This document shows, one piece after another, positions 26,900 through 34,608 of a stretch of 37,965 nucleotides of DNA (within the stretch, counting starts at the first letter, position 1; each line of letters begins with the position of its first letter). The notes beneath the pieces are model-generated. The model did no database searches, was not told the origin of the DNA, and worked only from the letters and a program-made list of their open reading frames with translations. Source of the DNA: Fidelibacterota bacterium (GTDB lineage Bacteria; Pseudomonadota; Alphaproteobacteria; Rhodospirillales; Rhodospirillaceae). The position numbers and the translations under genes are program-made. The stretch covers positions 1 through 37,965 of the forward strand of contig CANJOI010000006.1 of assembly GCA_947475365.1 (NCBI GenBank), written 5' to 3'.

Positions 26900-27583
26900 T
26901 CAGTATTCCTTCTCGTCGACAGCGCCAGGCTTGCGTTGGCGCCGCTCGCGTTTCATTTCGATCTTGAGGTCGACGGTGAGGGTATCGTTGGCGGCAAGGG
27001 TCACGTCCTTGGCGACCACTTCACTGGTCTTTTGACCCGGATGCCACACCTTCACGGTATAGGCGCCCGCGGGAAGCTGTTCCACCCGGCCCGCGCCGTC
27101 CTTGCCGCTCAATGCGAAGAACGGCGTGGCGACGACGTAGATATACGCCAGCATGTTGTCGTGAATGTTACACCCGAGGGCGACCACGCCCTCCTTGTCG
27201 AAGGTGACGCTATTGACCTCGTTGTTGCCGTAAAGCTTGAGCTCCAACGGCTTGGCCGCGGAAAATGAATAGACCTGGTGGCGGAACGGATCACGGTTGG
27301 GAAATTCGACCGTTGTCCCGAGTTGTACCGGCAGGACAAAGGGCGCGAACTGGCGGTCCTGCTGGATCATCACCGCACGGGCGCCGGCCTTTGCCGAGAG
27401 GGGCGGCTGACCGGTCCGCGAGACCGTCACCACCGCGCCCTCGGTGGCGCCCTTGTCGGACGTGATATGCGCCACCACGGTCGCCGACAGGGCCGGACCG
27501 GCCCAGCCGCAGGCGCCAAAAAGCGCCGCACGGGCCACCAGACCCGCGCCAAAAACGCCGTGCCGCCAAAGGCTTCTACCCAC
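26900..27583 (-). CDS. Secreted cupredoxin-like protein (annotated in relatives as methylamine utilization protein)
   Basis: The 227-residue protein has an N-terminal export signal ending near PALSATVV. The core has type-1-copper-like ligand spacing: H102 in DPFRHQVYS and, in GCNIHDNMLAY, C138, H141 and M144. TPFFALSGKDGAGRV, LPAGAYTVKVWHPG and a basic C-terminal tail (KRERRQRKPG) follow. Cupredoxin fold and possible copper binding are inferred from the His...CxxHxxM pattern. Relatives are often called methylamine utilization protein, but no methylamine dehydrogenase genes occur here, so that name should not be taken as function. The start is a GTG at 27583 with GGGGAC five bases upstream. 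It is the first gene of the operon, 5 bp before the EAL sensor gene. A small periplasmic metal or redox protein feeding that sensor is the attractive reading. Confidence 0.78.
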   Translation of the reverse strand: MGRSLWRHGVFGAGLVARAALFGACGWAGPALSATVVAHITSDKGATEGAVVTVSRTGQPPLSAKAGARAVMIQQDRQFAPFVLPVQLGTTVEFPNRDPFRHQVYSFSAAKPLELKLYGNNEVNSVTFDKEGVVALGCNIHDNMLAYIYVVATPFFALSGKDGAGRVEQLPAGAYTVKVWHPGQKTSEVVAKDVTLAANDTLTVDLKIEMKRERRQRKPGAVDEKEY

Positions 27584-27613
27584 CGCGCGTCCCCGTTTCC
27601 CCCGGTCATAGTG

Positions 27614-27643
27614 ATTATCGCCCGCTAACAGGCCGAACGCCAG
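27614..27643 (-). promoter_or_regulatory. Possible promoter of the cupredoxin-EAL-barrel-AI-2E operon
   Basis: Read on the minus strand, CTGGCG and GATAAT are separated by 18 bp, with GATAAT at 27619-27614. That would start a transcript about 25 nt before the GTG at 27583. The -10 box is good (5 of 6) and the -35 poor. A perfect 10-bp palindrome GTGTTAACAC at 27668-27677, about 25 bp upstream of the -35, could be an operator. Confidence 0.3.
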
Positions 27644-27824
27644 AGCCAGCGGGCAGGCTGAGAAGGGGTGTTAACACTTGGTAGTATTGAAGAAATTCGC
27701 CTTTCCGGCGTGAAAGCGGTGCCCGGGGGCCGCACACATAATATGTAGGCGCCGCTGATCTTGCCGGCTCACCCCCGCCGGTCTTGCCACCGCATCAACC
27801 AATAGGAGAACAGATGCTCAGGCC

Positions 27825-29543
27825 TCAGGAGGCAGGTTGGGCTCCGATCTGGCGGTATTCCAGGGGACCTGGCGCCTTCATCTTGGGGGTCCATTCCACG
27901 CGCAGGACCCGGCGTTCGATTTCGGTGCCCTTGAGCAGTTTCGGGCCCAGGTCCACAAAGCGCAGATTGCTTCCTCCGGTGCGCGCCGCGATCTCTTCGC
28001 TGCATGTGATCTGTCCGGCCTCGCCGGCGGCGCAGATGCCGTCGAGGAGCAGCACCGCCTCACCATGATATTCGCCTTCCTCCGCCGCCGCCTGGCCGGT
28101 GTGAAGCCCGACGCGCAGGGACAGGGGCGCCTCAGGATTGTCGGCGGCGTAGGTATGCGCGTCCTGCTGAATGGCGATCGCAGCGCGCGCGGCGGTGACC
28201 GCATCGGGGAACGTGAGCAGCATGCCGTCGCCGGTGTGCTTGATCTCACGGCCGCGGAATTCCTTGACCGCGGCGCGCGCGACCGTGTTGTGGGCGCGCA
28301 CCACGCGTTGCGCCGCCGAGTTTCCCAGTTTCGCGGTCAGCGCGGTCGAGCCGACAATGTCGGTCAGCAGGAAGATGACGGCCACCGACTTGGCGCCGCG
28401 CGCGGCGGGATCCGACCACTCCCGCAGCAGGGCGTCGAGTTTCTCGTGCCTGGGTTTGCCGTCCTCACCGGGCGGCGCGGTAAAGGCCTCGGCGCCCGCG
28501 TCCGCCAGGGCCTTGTAGCGCGGCCGTCCGAGAGAGGGTTCGAGGCGCTCGACGAACGACTGCACGGTCCCGGCGTTCGTGCCCGCGCGCTCCAGGGTTT
28601 GCGCCAAAATCTCGCGCCGGACTTCCGGCGGCAGTGAAACCCCTGACGCGGCGGTCAGGTCGCAGGCTCTGATCGCGGCGCCGCCGAGATAGAGGTTGAG
28701 CCCGAAGCGCTCGAACGCCTGCATCTCCGGCCGCGACAGCGCGAGCAGTCCCAACGCCGCGTCGGTGAAGATGAACAGCGTGTTACGGGCGACCTCGCGC
28801 GCCGCTTCGACCTCCGGCGGCCATGCGGGCACGAGCGGCACCGTCGCGGCGATGGGCTGGGCGGGCTCTTGCGGCAGCTCGCTGATCTGGAATGAGGTCT
28901 GGAGCGGGGCGGGCTCCCCGGGCGCGCGGGACGGTGTCGCGGACGGCGCATCGGACGCCAGCGGCGGCGCCACGGCGGCCTCGCGAAACCCCGGACGCAT
29001 TGGCCGTGGTTGAAACTCGCTGCGTCCGCCGTGAACAAGCGCGTCGATGCAGCGGGCGCGCGCTTCCGGGGTCTTGCCGCGCCACAGGATCAGTTCCATG
29101 GGCACGTACACCTTGAACAGCAACAAGGCGCTCGCCAGCATTGACGCGGCGAAGATAAAGAACAGCAACATGTTATAGGCGCCGGCCTCGGCATTGGCCG
29201 CCTTGAGAGGTTGCAGGCCGATCATGGCGAGCACCGTGACGATGGCGCCCACGCCGATGGCGTTGATCACCACCATGACAATGCGCGAAGCGATATCCGT
29301 GTCCTCGGGCGGGCCCTTGACCTCAGGGGCTGCCTTACCGAACCGTTTGACGACGCGCAGCGAGACTTCGCCGGTTTCCTGGTTCTCCGTCTCCTCGAGC
29401 ACCTGAACCGGAATCCCGGTGCTCGCCTCCAGCACACGCCCGGCCTCGATCGCCTTGTCCTGGTCGTGCGCGGCCAGCCGCTGGTGCAATGCCCAGCGGT
29501 CGAACTTGACCTGGTACACCTCGTAGGTGGTGATCGGCTTCAT
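27825..29543 (-). CDS. Membrane-anchored class III adenylate cyclase
   Basis: The 572-residue protein has a cytosolic N-terminal domain (about 1-85), two membrane segments (about 88-110 and 125-148), a long Pro/Ala-rich linker, an unassigned helical region (about 240-380) and a C-terminal class III cyclase domain (about 385-560). Metal ligands are D395 in LLTDIVGST and D439 in KHTGDGML; K435 is the Lys usually associated with ATP rather than GTP. LRVGLHTGQAAAEEGEYHGEAV and ITCSEEIAART complete the family pattern. It should make cAMP. ATG 29543 is preceded by GGAAGGG. The N-terminal and middle regions have no domain I can name. It stands alone, 240 bp downstream (in its own direction) of which the cupredoxin operon starts on the same strand. 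Confidence 0.9.
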   Translation of the reverse strand: MKPITTYEVYQVKFDRWALHQRLAAHDQDKAIEAGRVLEASTGIPVQVLEETENQETGEVSLRVVKRFGKAAPEVKGPPEDTDIASRIVMVVINAIGVGAIVTVLAMIGLQPLKAANAEAGAYNMLLFFIFAASMLASALLLFKVYVPMELILWRGKTPEARARCIDALVHGGRSEFQPRPMRPGFREAAVAPPLASDAPSATPSRAPGEPAPLQTSFQISELPQEPAQPIAATVPLVPAWPPEVEAAREVARNTLFIFTDAALGLLALSRPEMQAFERFGLNLYLGGAAIRACDLTAASGVSLPPEVRREILAQTLERAGTNAGTVQSFVERLEPSLGRPRYKALADAGAEAFTAPPGEDGKPRHEKLDALLREWSDPAARGAKSVAVIFLLTDIVGSTALTAKLGNSAAQRVVRAHNTVARAAVKEFRGREIKHTGDGMLLTFPDAVTAARAAIAIQQDAHTYAADNPEAPLSLRVGLHTGQAAAEEGEYHGEAVLLLDGICAAGEAGQITCSEEIAARTGGSNLRFVDLGPKLLKGTEIERRVLRVEWTPKMKAPGPLEYRQIGAQPAS

Positions 29544-29697
29544 CGCCCTTCCGGGTTCATCCCGGTTACCCCAACTGCGGATAGTTTACGGGGGTGGAGG
29601 CGGAAAGGGAATTGGCGGCCCGAGCGCTTTTTAACGGCCGCGCCGGAAATCGGGACGCCCGTTAGTCTCGCCGGTTAATAACCGGGCCAACCAAAAC

Positions 29698-30486
29698 TTA
29701 CAGCGCGGGGGTCTGGCCCTGGGCAAGCATGGCGTTGCGGGCGATCAGCAGTTCCCAGTTGTTCATGGACTGCAGATGGAAATAAATCCCGTACATATAG
29801 CCCTTCTTAAACCAGTCCAGCACGGTCGCGTCGGGCAGCTGGCGGAACTTGTCCTCGGACACGCGCTTGAATGAGCCGAGGGTGGTCTTCTGCCCGCCCG
29901 GGCCGGCTTCGACCTCCAAGGTGCGCTCCTCGATGATGTCGGCGTCGAGCAAGGCCTTGGAGAAATCGCGGGTGAAGGTGAAGGCCTGGTGGAACTGCTC
30001 GCACAGCTCCACGGCCTGTTTGGTGGCGGCGGTCTGCTCGCCTTTTTCAAACAGCGCGCGCGCGCCGGGTTTGCTCGACGCGGCGACGCCGTCGATGCCC
30101 AGGTGCAAAAGGTCGCTGCCTTCGGCGCCCAGCAGGATGAACGGATAACGGCGGACGTACGCCGGCACATACTGGCCCAAGGCCCATTCGCCCTTGTCAT
30201 TGACGAACAGGTTGTGCTGCGGATTGAAGCCGAGCGCCGCGGTCGGGACCAGGTCGGGGCCCAGGAACATGATCGGATAGTGGCGCGCGACCATCATGAA
30301 CTCGGGCAGCGTCACCGGCACCGTGTTGACGTGGGCGGCGAAGGAGAAGTCGAGCTCGGGGCGGATGCTCACGCCGACATGGGCCTCCGCGCGCACCGGC
30401 TCGGGGCGGGTGTAGAACATCGGCGGCTGCGCGTCCTGCGCTCCGGCGGCGGGCGCGGTCTGGCCATTGGCGGTCTTGGTATTCAC
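29698..30486 (-). CDS. SapC family protein
   Basis: The 262-residue protein matches the SapC family by its core: RPELDFSFAAHVNTVPVTLPEF, ARHYPIMFL, ALGFNPQHNLFVNDKGEWALGQYVPAYVRRYPF, FEKGEQTA and AFTFTRDFSKALLDADII. The role is unknown. In alphaproteobacteria, SapC-like genes commonly sit near TonB-dependent receptors and associated oxygenases, and here a receptor gene lies 4 kb away. There is no signal peptide, so it is cytosolic. The start is a GTG at 30486 with GGAAG about eight bases upstream. Two perfect copies of a 10-bp direct repeat lie about 125 bp upstream. The gene ends about 150 bp before the cyclase start, a stretch that holds a short CCGGTT/AACCGG inverted repeat and no gene. 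Confidence 0.88.
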   Translation of the reverse strand: MNTKTANGQTAPAAGAQDAQPPMFYTRPEPVRAEAHVGVSIRPELDFSFAAHVNTVPVTLPEFMMVARHYPIMFLGPDLVPTAALGFNPQHNLFVNDKGEWALGQYVPAYVRRYPFILLGAEGSDLLHLGIDGVAASSKPGARALFEKGEQTAATKQAVELCEQFHQAFTFTRDFSKALLDADIIEERTLEVEAGPGGQKTTLGSFKRVSEDKFRQLPDATVLDWFKKGYMYGIYFHLQSMNNWELLIARNAMLAQGQTPAL

Positions 30487-30608
30487 GAGGCGCTTCCTTG
30501 AAAACAGTAAGGCGGCCTCAAGGTCCCCCCGAAAGGCCTGCCACGCACAAAAGAGGCCGGGAGAATAGGCTGGGGGGCATAAAAGACAAAGCCGTTTTTA
30601 GCCCAATA

Positions 30609-30631
30609 ATCGCAATGAGTTATCGCAATGA
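30609..30631. promoter_or_regulatory. Perfect 10-bp direct repeat, likely tandem regulator-binding site
   Basis: ATCGCAATGA occurs twice, at 30609-30618 and 30622-30631, separated by GTT (13-bp period). It lies in the 163-bp gap between the sapC start (30486) and the phosphatase stop (30650-30652). A TTGGGC - 17 bp - TTTATG promoter-like pair on the minus strand lies just downstream of it, toward sapC. A tandem direct repeat next to a promoter is the usual form of a response-regulator or activator site. It is not a canonical PhoB box. Confidence 0.45.
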
Positions 30632-30649
30632 TTTGCCGCCTGAACCACC

Positions 30650-32482
30650 TTATTTGACAGGGGCCTGGAGCCCGACCGTCCGGCCCGGGAAGCCGGCCGC
30701 GTCGAAATAGAGCGTCGGGCCGACGGCCTGGTAGTTGAGCACCGTGACTTGGCCGTTCGCGGCGGGCGCCGAGGAGAGAGACCGCTGCTCGAACGTGACC
30801 GGCTGACCGCCCTTGAGGGCCTCGGTCAACACGCGGCCGGTGAGTTTGCCGGTGCTCTTGGGCGTGAGTCCCAGAATCTGGGCGATGGTGCGGCCGACAT
30901 CGGCGTTGCTGGTAGGCGCGGGATTCTTGAAGCCGGACTGGAAGCTCGGGCCGATGGCGGCCTGGAAATTATGGCTGTCGGCGCGGTTGAAGCTGCCGTG
31001 TTGGCCCTGGCCTTGGGTATTTGTCGTGTCCGCCACGGTTGCCGCGCACAACACGGCGCTGCGCCCGCAATCGGTGGCGAACGACCGGAAGCCGACAAAG
31101 ATCGCCGGCGGGCCGGTGATGGCCGATCCCTTCCAATTGATGGCGGTCATGGGCAGCGTGCCGGGGATCTTGCCCAGCGCATCATCCACGAAAATTCCGC
31201 TGACGTAGTCCTGGGTGGTGAGGAAGGTGACGATGCGTTTGGCGAGATCGCTCCGGTTCTTGCCCGGCAGGTAAATCAGGTCCGACCCGCCGCTGGCCAG
31301 CACGGCGACCTCGGGTCGCGCCGGATCGCCGAGAATGACGTGGCCATGCGACGAGAACTGGCTCTTGGCGGGAATGACCGCCTTGCCGGTATCGGGATCG
31401 CTGGCGGGAAGATTCAGCGCCTTCGCGAGGTCATTGCCGAGGAAGCCGGGCGCCACGCCGCTGACACCCGCGCACTCGAATTGCACCGAGGTGGTCTTGC
31501 TTTCCTTGGCGATGGTCGAGAAGCCATGGTCGGCGGAGATGATGATGTCGGTGGTGGCCTCGAGGCCCAGCTGCCGCAAAGTCCTGCGGATCTGGCGCAG
31601 GCTGTCGTCGGCATTGGTGATGGCGCGCAGCGAGGTTTCGCCGTTGATGCCCGGCGTCAGTTTGCCGAAGCTGTCGCCGTTGTTGTGCTGGGTGCCGTCC
31701 GGATCGCGCGACCAGAACACCAGGAAGAACGGCTTACCCGCCTCTTTGAACTTGGGCAGAATCACACGGGTGGTGACGTCGGTGAACCAGCGCCCCTGGA
31801 CCTCGTTGGCGGCGCGCGCGCCCGGGTGGGCGCAGTCTCCGCCGCCATTGGCGACGCGTGCCGGCGCCGCCGTGGGGCCGACCTTGGCCGCCACGTCCGG
31901 CGCGAGGTCGGCGGGCATCTGGATCGCAGCGCCCGTGGAATCGTCAATGATGATGGAAGCTTTGCCTTCCAATCCCGGAATATCCATCAAGCCCACCGGC
32001 CCCAGTTTGCCGACGGCGGCGGTGGAAAGACCCGCCGCGTACGCTGCCGCCAGCAGTGTCTCGGGTTCCAGCAGGCCGTGGGGATACGCGGGCGGCTGCA
32101 TGGCTTTGAGCGTAATGTCGTTCTCGAAGAACGGGGTTACGGTGGACTCCTCCGGGTTTCCGCTGACCGGAATTTTCCGCCCCATGTACATGGCGTTTCC
32201 GAACATGCCGGTGTCGCCGATGTAGTGGCCGGTCGATAGCGCCGAGGCGTTGGGCAAAGTGAAGGTGGGGAACAGGGAGTGGGAGTTGGTGAAGTCCACG
32301 CCCTGGTCGCGCACCTCCGCCATGGCCGGCGCGATCTCAGGCGTAACGATGGTGGCGCGCAGTCCGTCCGGTACGAAAAGGATGACGTTGTGCGGCGGTG
32401 TCCGCGGCGCGTCCGCCGCCTGCGCGAGAGATGCCAAGGCGACGCCGGCAAGGGCGGTGAAAGCAAGCAGGCGTCTGGTCAT
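30650..32482 (-). CDS. Exported alkaline-phosphatase-superfamily phosphodiesterase/phosphatase
   Basis: The 610-residue protein has a Sec signal peptide ending near SLAQAADA, then an alkaline-phosphatase-superfamily core: NVILFVPDGLR (first metal Asp), FPTFTLPNASALSTGHYIGD (Thr/Ser nucleophile region as in nucleotide pyrophosphatases), WSRDPDGTQHNNGD, IISADHGFS and FSSHGHV (metal ligands). It should cleave phosphomonoesters or diesters in the periplasm; the exact substrate is unknown. ATG 32482 (GGGGTGG upstream) gives the cleanest signal peptide; a TTG at 32497 is possible. It is divergent from a PhoD-type phosphatase gene over a 168-bp shared control region, and both point to extracellular organic-phosphate use. 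Confidence 0.88.
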   Translation of the reverse strand: MTRRLLAFTALAGVALASLAQAADAPRTPPHNVILFVPDGLRATIVTPEIAPAMAEVRDQGVDFTNSHSLFPTFTLPNASALSTGHYIGDTGMFGNAMYMGRKIPVSGNPEESTVTPFFENDITLKAMQPPAYPHGLLEPETLLAAAYAAGLSTAAVGKLGPVGLMDIPGLEGKASIIIDDSTGAAIQMPADLAPDVAAKVGPTAAPARVANGGGDCAHPGARAANEVQGRWFTDVTTRVILPKFKEAGKPFFLVFWSRDPDGTQHNNGDSFGKLTPGINGETSLRAITNADDSLRQIRRTLRQLGLEATTDIIISADHGFSTIAKESKTTSVQFECAGVSGVAPGFLGNDLAKALNLPASDPDTGKAVIPAKSQFSSHGHVILGDPARPEVAVLASGGSDLIYLPGKNRSDLAKRIVTFLTTQDYVSGIFVDDALGKIPGTLPMTAINWKGSAITGPPAIFVGFRSFATDCGRSAVLCAATVADTTNTQGQGQHGSFNRADSHNFQAAIGPSFQSGFKNPAPTSNADVGRTIAQILGLTPKSTGKLTGRVLTEALKGGQPVTFEQRSLSSAPAANGQVTVLNYQAVGPTLYFDAAGFPGRTVGLQAPVK

Positions 32483-32562
32483 CGGTGTCCACCCCAAGGA
32501 ATATGTCAGGCGGTATCCTGGTGACGGGAACGCCGTGGGTCAACGCCGCCCGGTGGGCTGGT

Positions 32563-32579
32563 CACAAAAACTTATTGTG
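32563..32579. promoter_or_regulatory. Inverted repeat between the divergent phosphatase genes
   Basis: CACAA (32563-32567) and TTGTG (32575-32579) flank a 7-bp A/T-rich spacer, midway between the start codons at 32482 and 32651. The right side also has a -10-like TATACT at about 32619, 30 bp before the phoD start. The segment GGTCACAAAAACTTATTG is loosely like a Pho box half, but I would not call it one. A shared operator controlling both phosphatases is plausible. Confidence 0.35.
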
Positions 32580-32650
32580 TTCCGGCGGGCGCAGGAGACG
32601 AAAAGGAGAGCGCCGCGCTATACTTCAGCGCCGCTGTTGGGGAAGTGTTC

Positions 32651-34219
32651 ATGACGAATCTGGGCTCACGCCGCCGGTTCCTGCGCAACGCAGCGCTGTG
32701 GGCAGGAACCGCATTAGCCGCATTGAAAACCGGCACCCGCGTCGCGGTCGCGGCGCCTGTGTTCATCAACGACCCCTTCCAGCTGGGCGTGGCCAGCGGC
32801 GATCCGTCCGCCGACGGCTTTGTGTTGTGGACGCGTCTCGCGCCCGACCTGTTCGATCCGCAGGCGCTGCCGCAGGAAGCCATTCCGGTGGCCTGGGAGA
32901 TCGCCAGCGACCGGGCCATGAAGAAGATCGTCGCCCACGGCCAGGTCCTGGCGCACCCTGAGTTCGCGCACAGCGTCCATGTGGATGTCACCGGCCTTAT
33001 GCCGGGGCGCGAATACTTCTACCGCTTTCACGCCGGCGCCGCCGTAAGCCGCGTGGGCCGCGCGCTCACCTGGCCGACGCCACGCGGCCCCGCCGACCGC
33101 GTGCGCTTCGCGGTTGCCTCCTGCCAGGCCTATGACGAGGGCTATTTCTCCGCCTACCGCGACATGGTTGCCCAGGATCCGGCGTTCATCCTGCATCTCG
33201 GCGACTACATTTACGAGACCACGCGCATCCCGCCGGTGCGCCGGGTCCCGGTCGCCGACGCCTATACGCTCGAGGAATACCGGTTGCTGCACGCGATTTA
33301 TAAGACCGACCCGGACCTCCAGGCGGCCCATGCCCACTGCCCCTGGCTCTATATGTGGGACGACCATGAGGTCGCCAACGATTACGCGCGCGACCAGTCC
33401 GAACGTACGCAGGACCCCGCCGTGTTCGTGAAACGCCGGATCGCCGCCTACCAGGCGGTCTACGAGCATATGCCGCTGCGTATTTCGGCGCGCGCCGACG
33501 CGTCGGGCCGGTCCTATATGTTCCAGCGCAGCGATTACGGCGACCTCGCGGCCTTTACCTTGCTCGACCTGCGCCAGTTCCGCGATCGCGTCGCCTGCCA
33601 GACCGAAACCGATCACAGCGGCCGGGTGGCCGACACCACCGTCTGCACCGAGATCACCAACCCCAAGCGCACCGTGCTTGGCGACACCCAGGAACGCTGG
33701 TTCGGCTCCAATTTTGTGAAAAATCCCGCGGCCTGGAACGTGATCGCCCAGACCCTCATGCTCTCGGAATTCGATCAGACCACCAATGGCGGCTATGCCG
33801 TGTTCACCGACAGCTGGGGCGGCTATCCGGCGGCGCGGCGCAAGATCATCAACCTCGTGCGCGACCGGAAGGTCCCGAACTGCATTTCGCTGGGCGGCGA
33901 CATTCACAGCTACTTCGTGTCGGACATCCGCGACAACGATAAGGACGAGCGTTCGCCGATCCTGATGAGCGAGTTCGTCGGCACGTCGATCACGTCGGAG
34001 AGCACCAACTACGCGCTCTACACCTCGTTCCTGCCGAGGAATCCCCAGATCAAATTCTTCGACGACCGCAAGCGCGGCTACATGCTGTGCGATGTGGACC
34101 GCACTGTCTGGAAGACCGCCCTGCGCACGGTCGACGATGTGCGGGTGCGCGAGGGCAGATTCGCAACCTTGCGGAGCTTCGCGGTCGAAAACGGGAAATC
34201 CGGCGTCCAGGCTACGTAA
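32651..34219 (+). CDS. phoD: PhoD-type alkaline phosphatase / phosphodiesterase, Tat-exported
   Basis: The 522-residue protein opens with a twin-arginine signal (GSRRRFLRNAALWAG). The Fn3-like PhoD N-terminal region follows (FQLGVASGDPSADGFVLWTRL), then the metallophosphatase core: VASCQAY, D185 in LHLGDYIYE, WDDHEVAND (D237, D238, H239) and SLGGDIHSYF (D417, H419). PhoD enzymes use calcium and iron to release phosphate from monoesters and diesters in the periplasm. ATG 32651 has GGGGAAG six bases upstream; a GTG two codons earlier is less likely. It diverges from a second phosphatase gene and lies upstream of a TonB-dependent receptor gene. The C-terminus has no lipobox or membrane anchor. 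The enzyme class is clear; the symbol is by family. Confidence 0.92.
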   Translation: MTNLGSRRRFLRNAALWAGTALAALKTGTRVAVAAPVFINDPFQLGVASGDPSADGFVLWTRLAPDLFDPQALPQEAIPVAWEIASDRAMKKIVAHGQVLAHPEFAHSVHVDVTGLMPGREYFYRFHAGAAVSRVGRALTWPTPRGPADRVRFAVASCQAYDEGYFSAYRDMVAQDPAFILHLGDYIYETTRIPPVRRVPVADAYTLEEYRLLHAIYKTDPDLQAAHAHCPWLYMWDDHEVANDYARDQSERTQDPAVFVKRRIAAYQAVYEHMPLRISARADASGRSYMFQRSDYGDLAAFTLLDLRQFRDRVACQTETDHSGRVADTTVCTEITNPKRTVLGDTQERWFGSNFVKNPAAWNVIAQTLMLSEFDQTTNGGYAVFTDSWGGYPAARRKIINLVRDRKVPNCISLGGDIHSYFVSDIRDNDKDERSPILMSEFVGTSITSESTNYALYTSFLPRNPQIKFFDDRKRGYMLCDVDRTVWKTALRTVDDVRVREGRFATLRSFAVENGKSGVQAT

Positions 34220-34608
34220 AAAGGGCCTCTTATCCCCAGCCCTGTGGACAAAAACGCAAGATAAATCAGATATTTAAAAATAATTGCTGCGGCGCGGTAC
34301 GGCAAATTTATGCAGCTTATGTGGGATTGTTACGAATTTTTTTGCGTAAAAATGACGGCTCCCGGCACCCTGTTGCCCAAATATCGCAGTGTCGCAGGCA
34401 ATACACGCTACGCCTGAACACCCCGAATTTGAAACAATTCCTACCCCAAACCGTCACACACCTCTGATATTGAACCATTACGGCGACGTCATATTGGGCG
34501 TCTTGGGGGTGAGGGAAGCAGCGGTTATCGCGCTGCACCCATCATCAGAAAACTTCTCGCCGCGGCCCGCTCGGGCGGCGCATGTGTGGGACGAAATAGG
34601 AGACGATG
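34220..34608 (+). promoter_or_regulatory. Upstream region of the TonB-dependent receptor gene
   Basis: The 389 bp carry no gene. The stretch is much richer in A/T than its surroundings, notably 34255-34350. An inverted repeat TTACG/CGTAA occurs at 34330-34334 and 34345-34349 around a T-rich spacer. TTGAAC - 16 bp - TATTGG (about 34472-34499) is a weak promoter candidate. No B12, SAM, TPP or c-di-GMP riboswitch pattern was recognised. Strong regulation is expected for a receptor gene, but the factor is unknown. Confidence 0.35.

Noticed and set aside
26900-27583. A methylamine dehydrogenase accessory protein
   Set aside because: The family name is inherited; no mau genes or amine oxidation genes are adjacent, so only the cupredoxin-like features are reported.
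34220-34608. A cobalamin or other metabolite riboswitch before the TonB receptor
   Set aside because: No conserved box of a known class could be found by eye; a covariance search would settle it.
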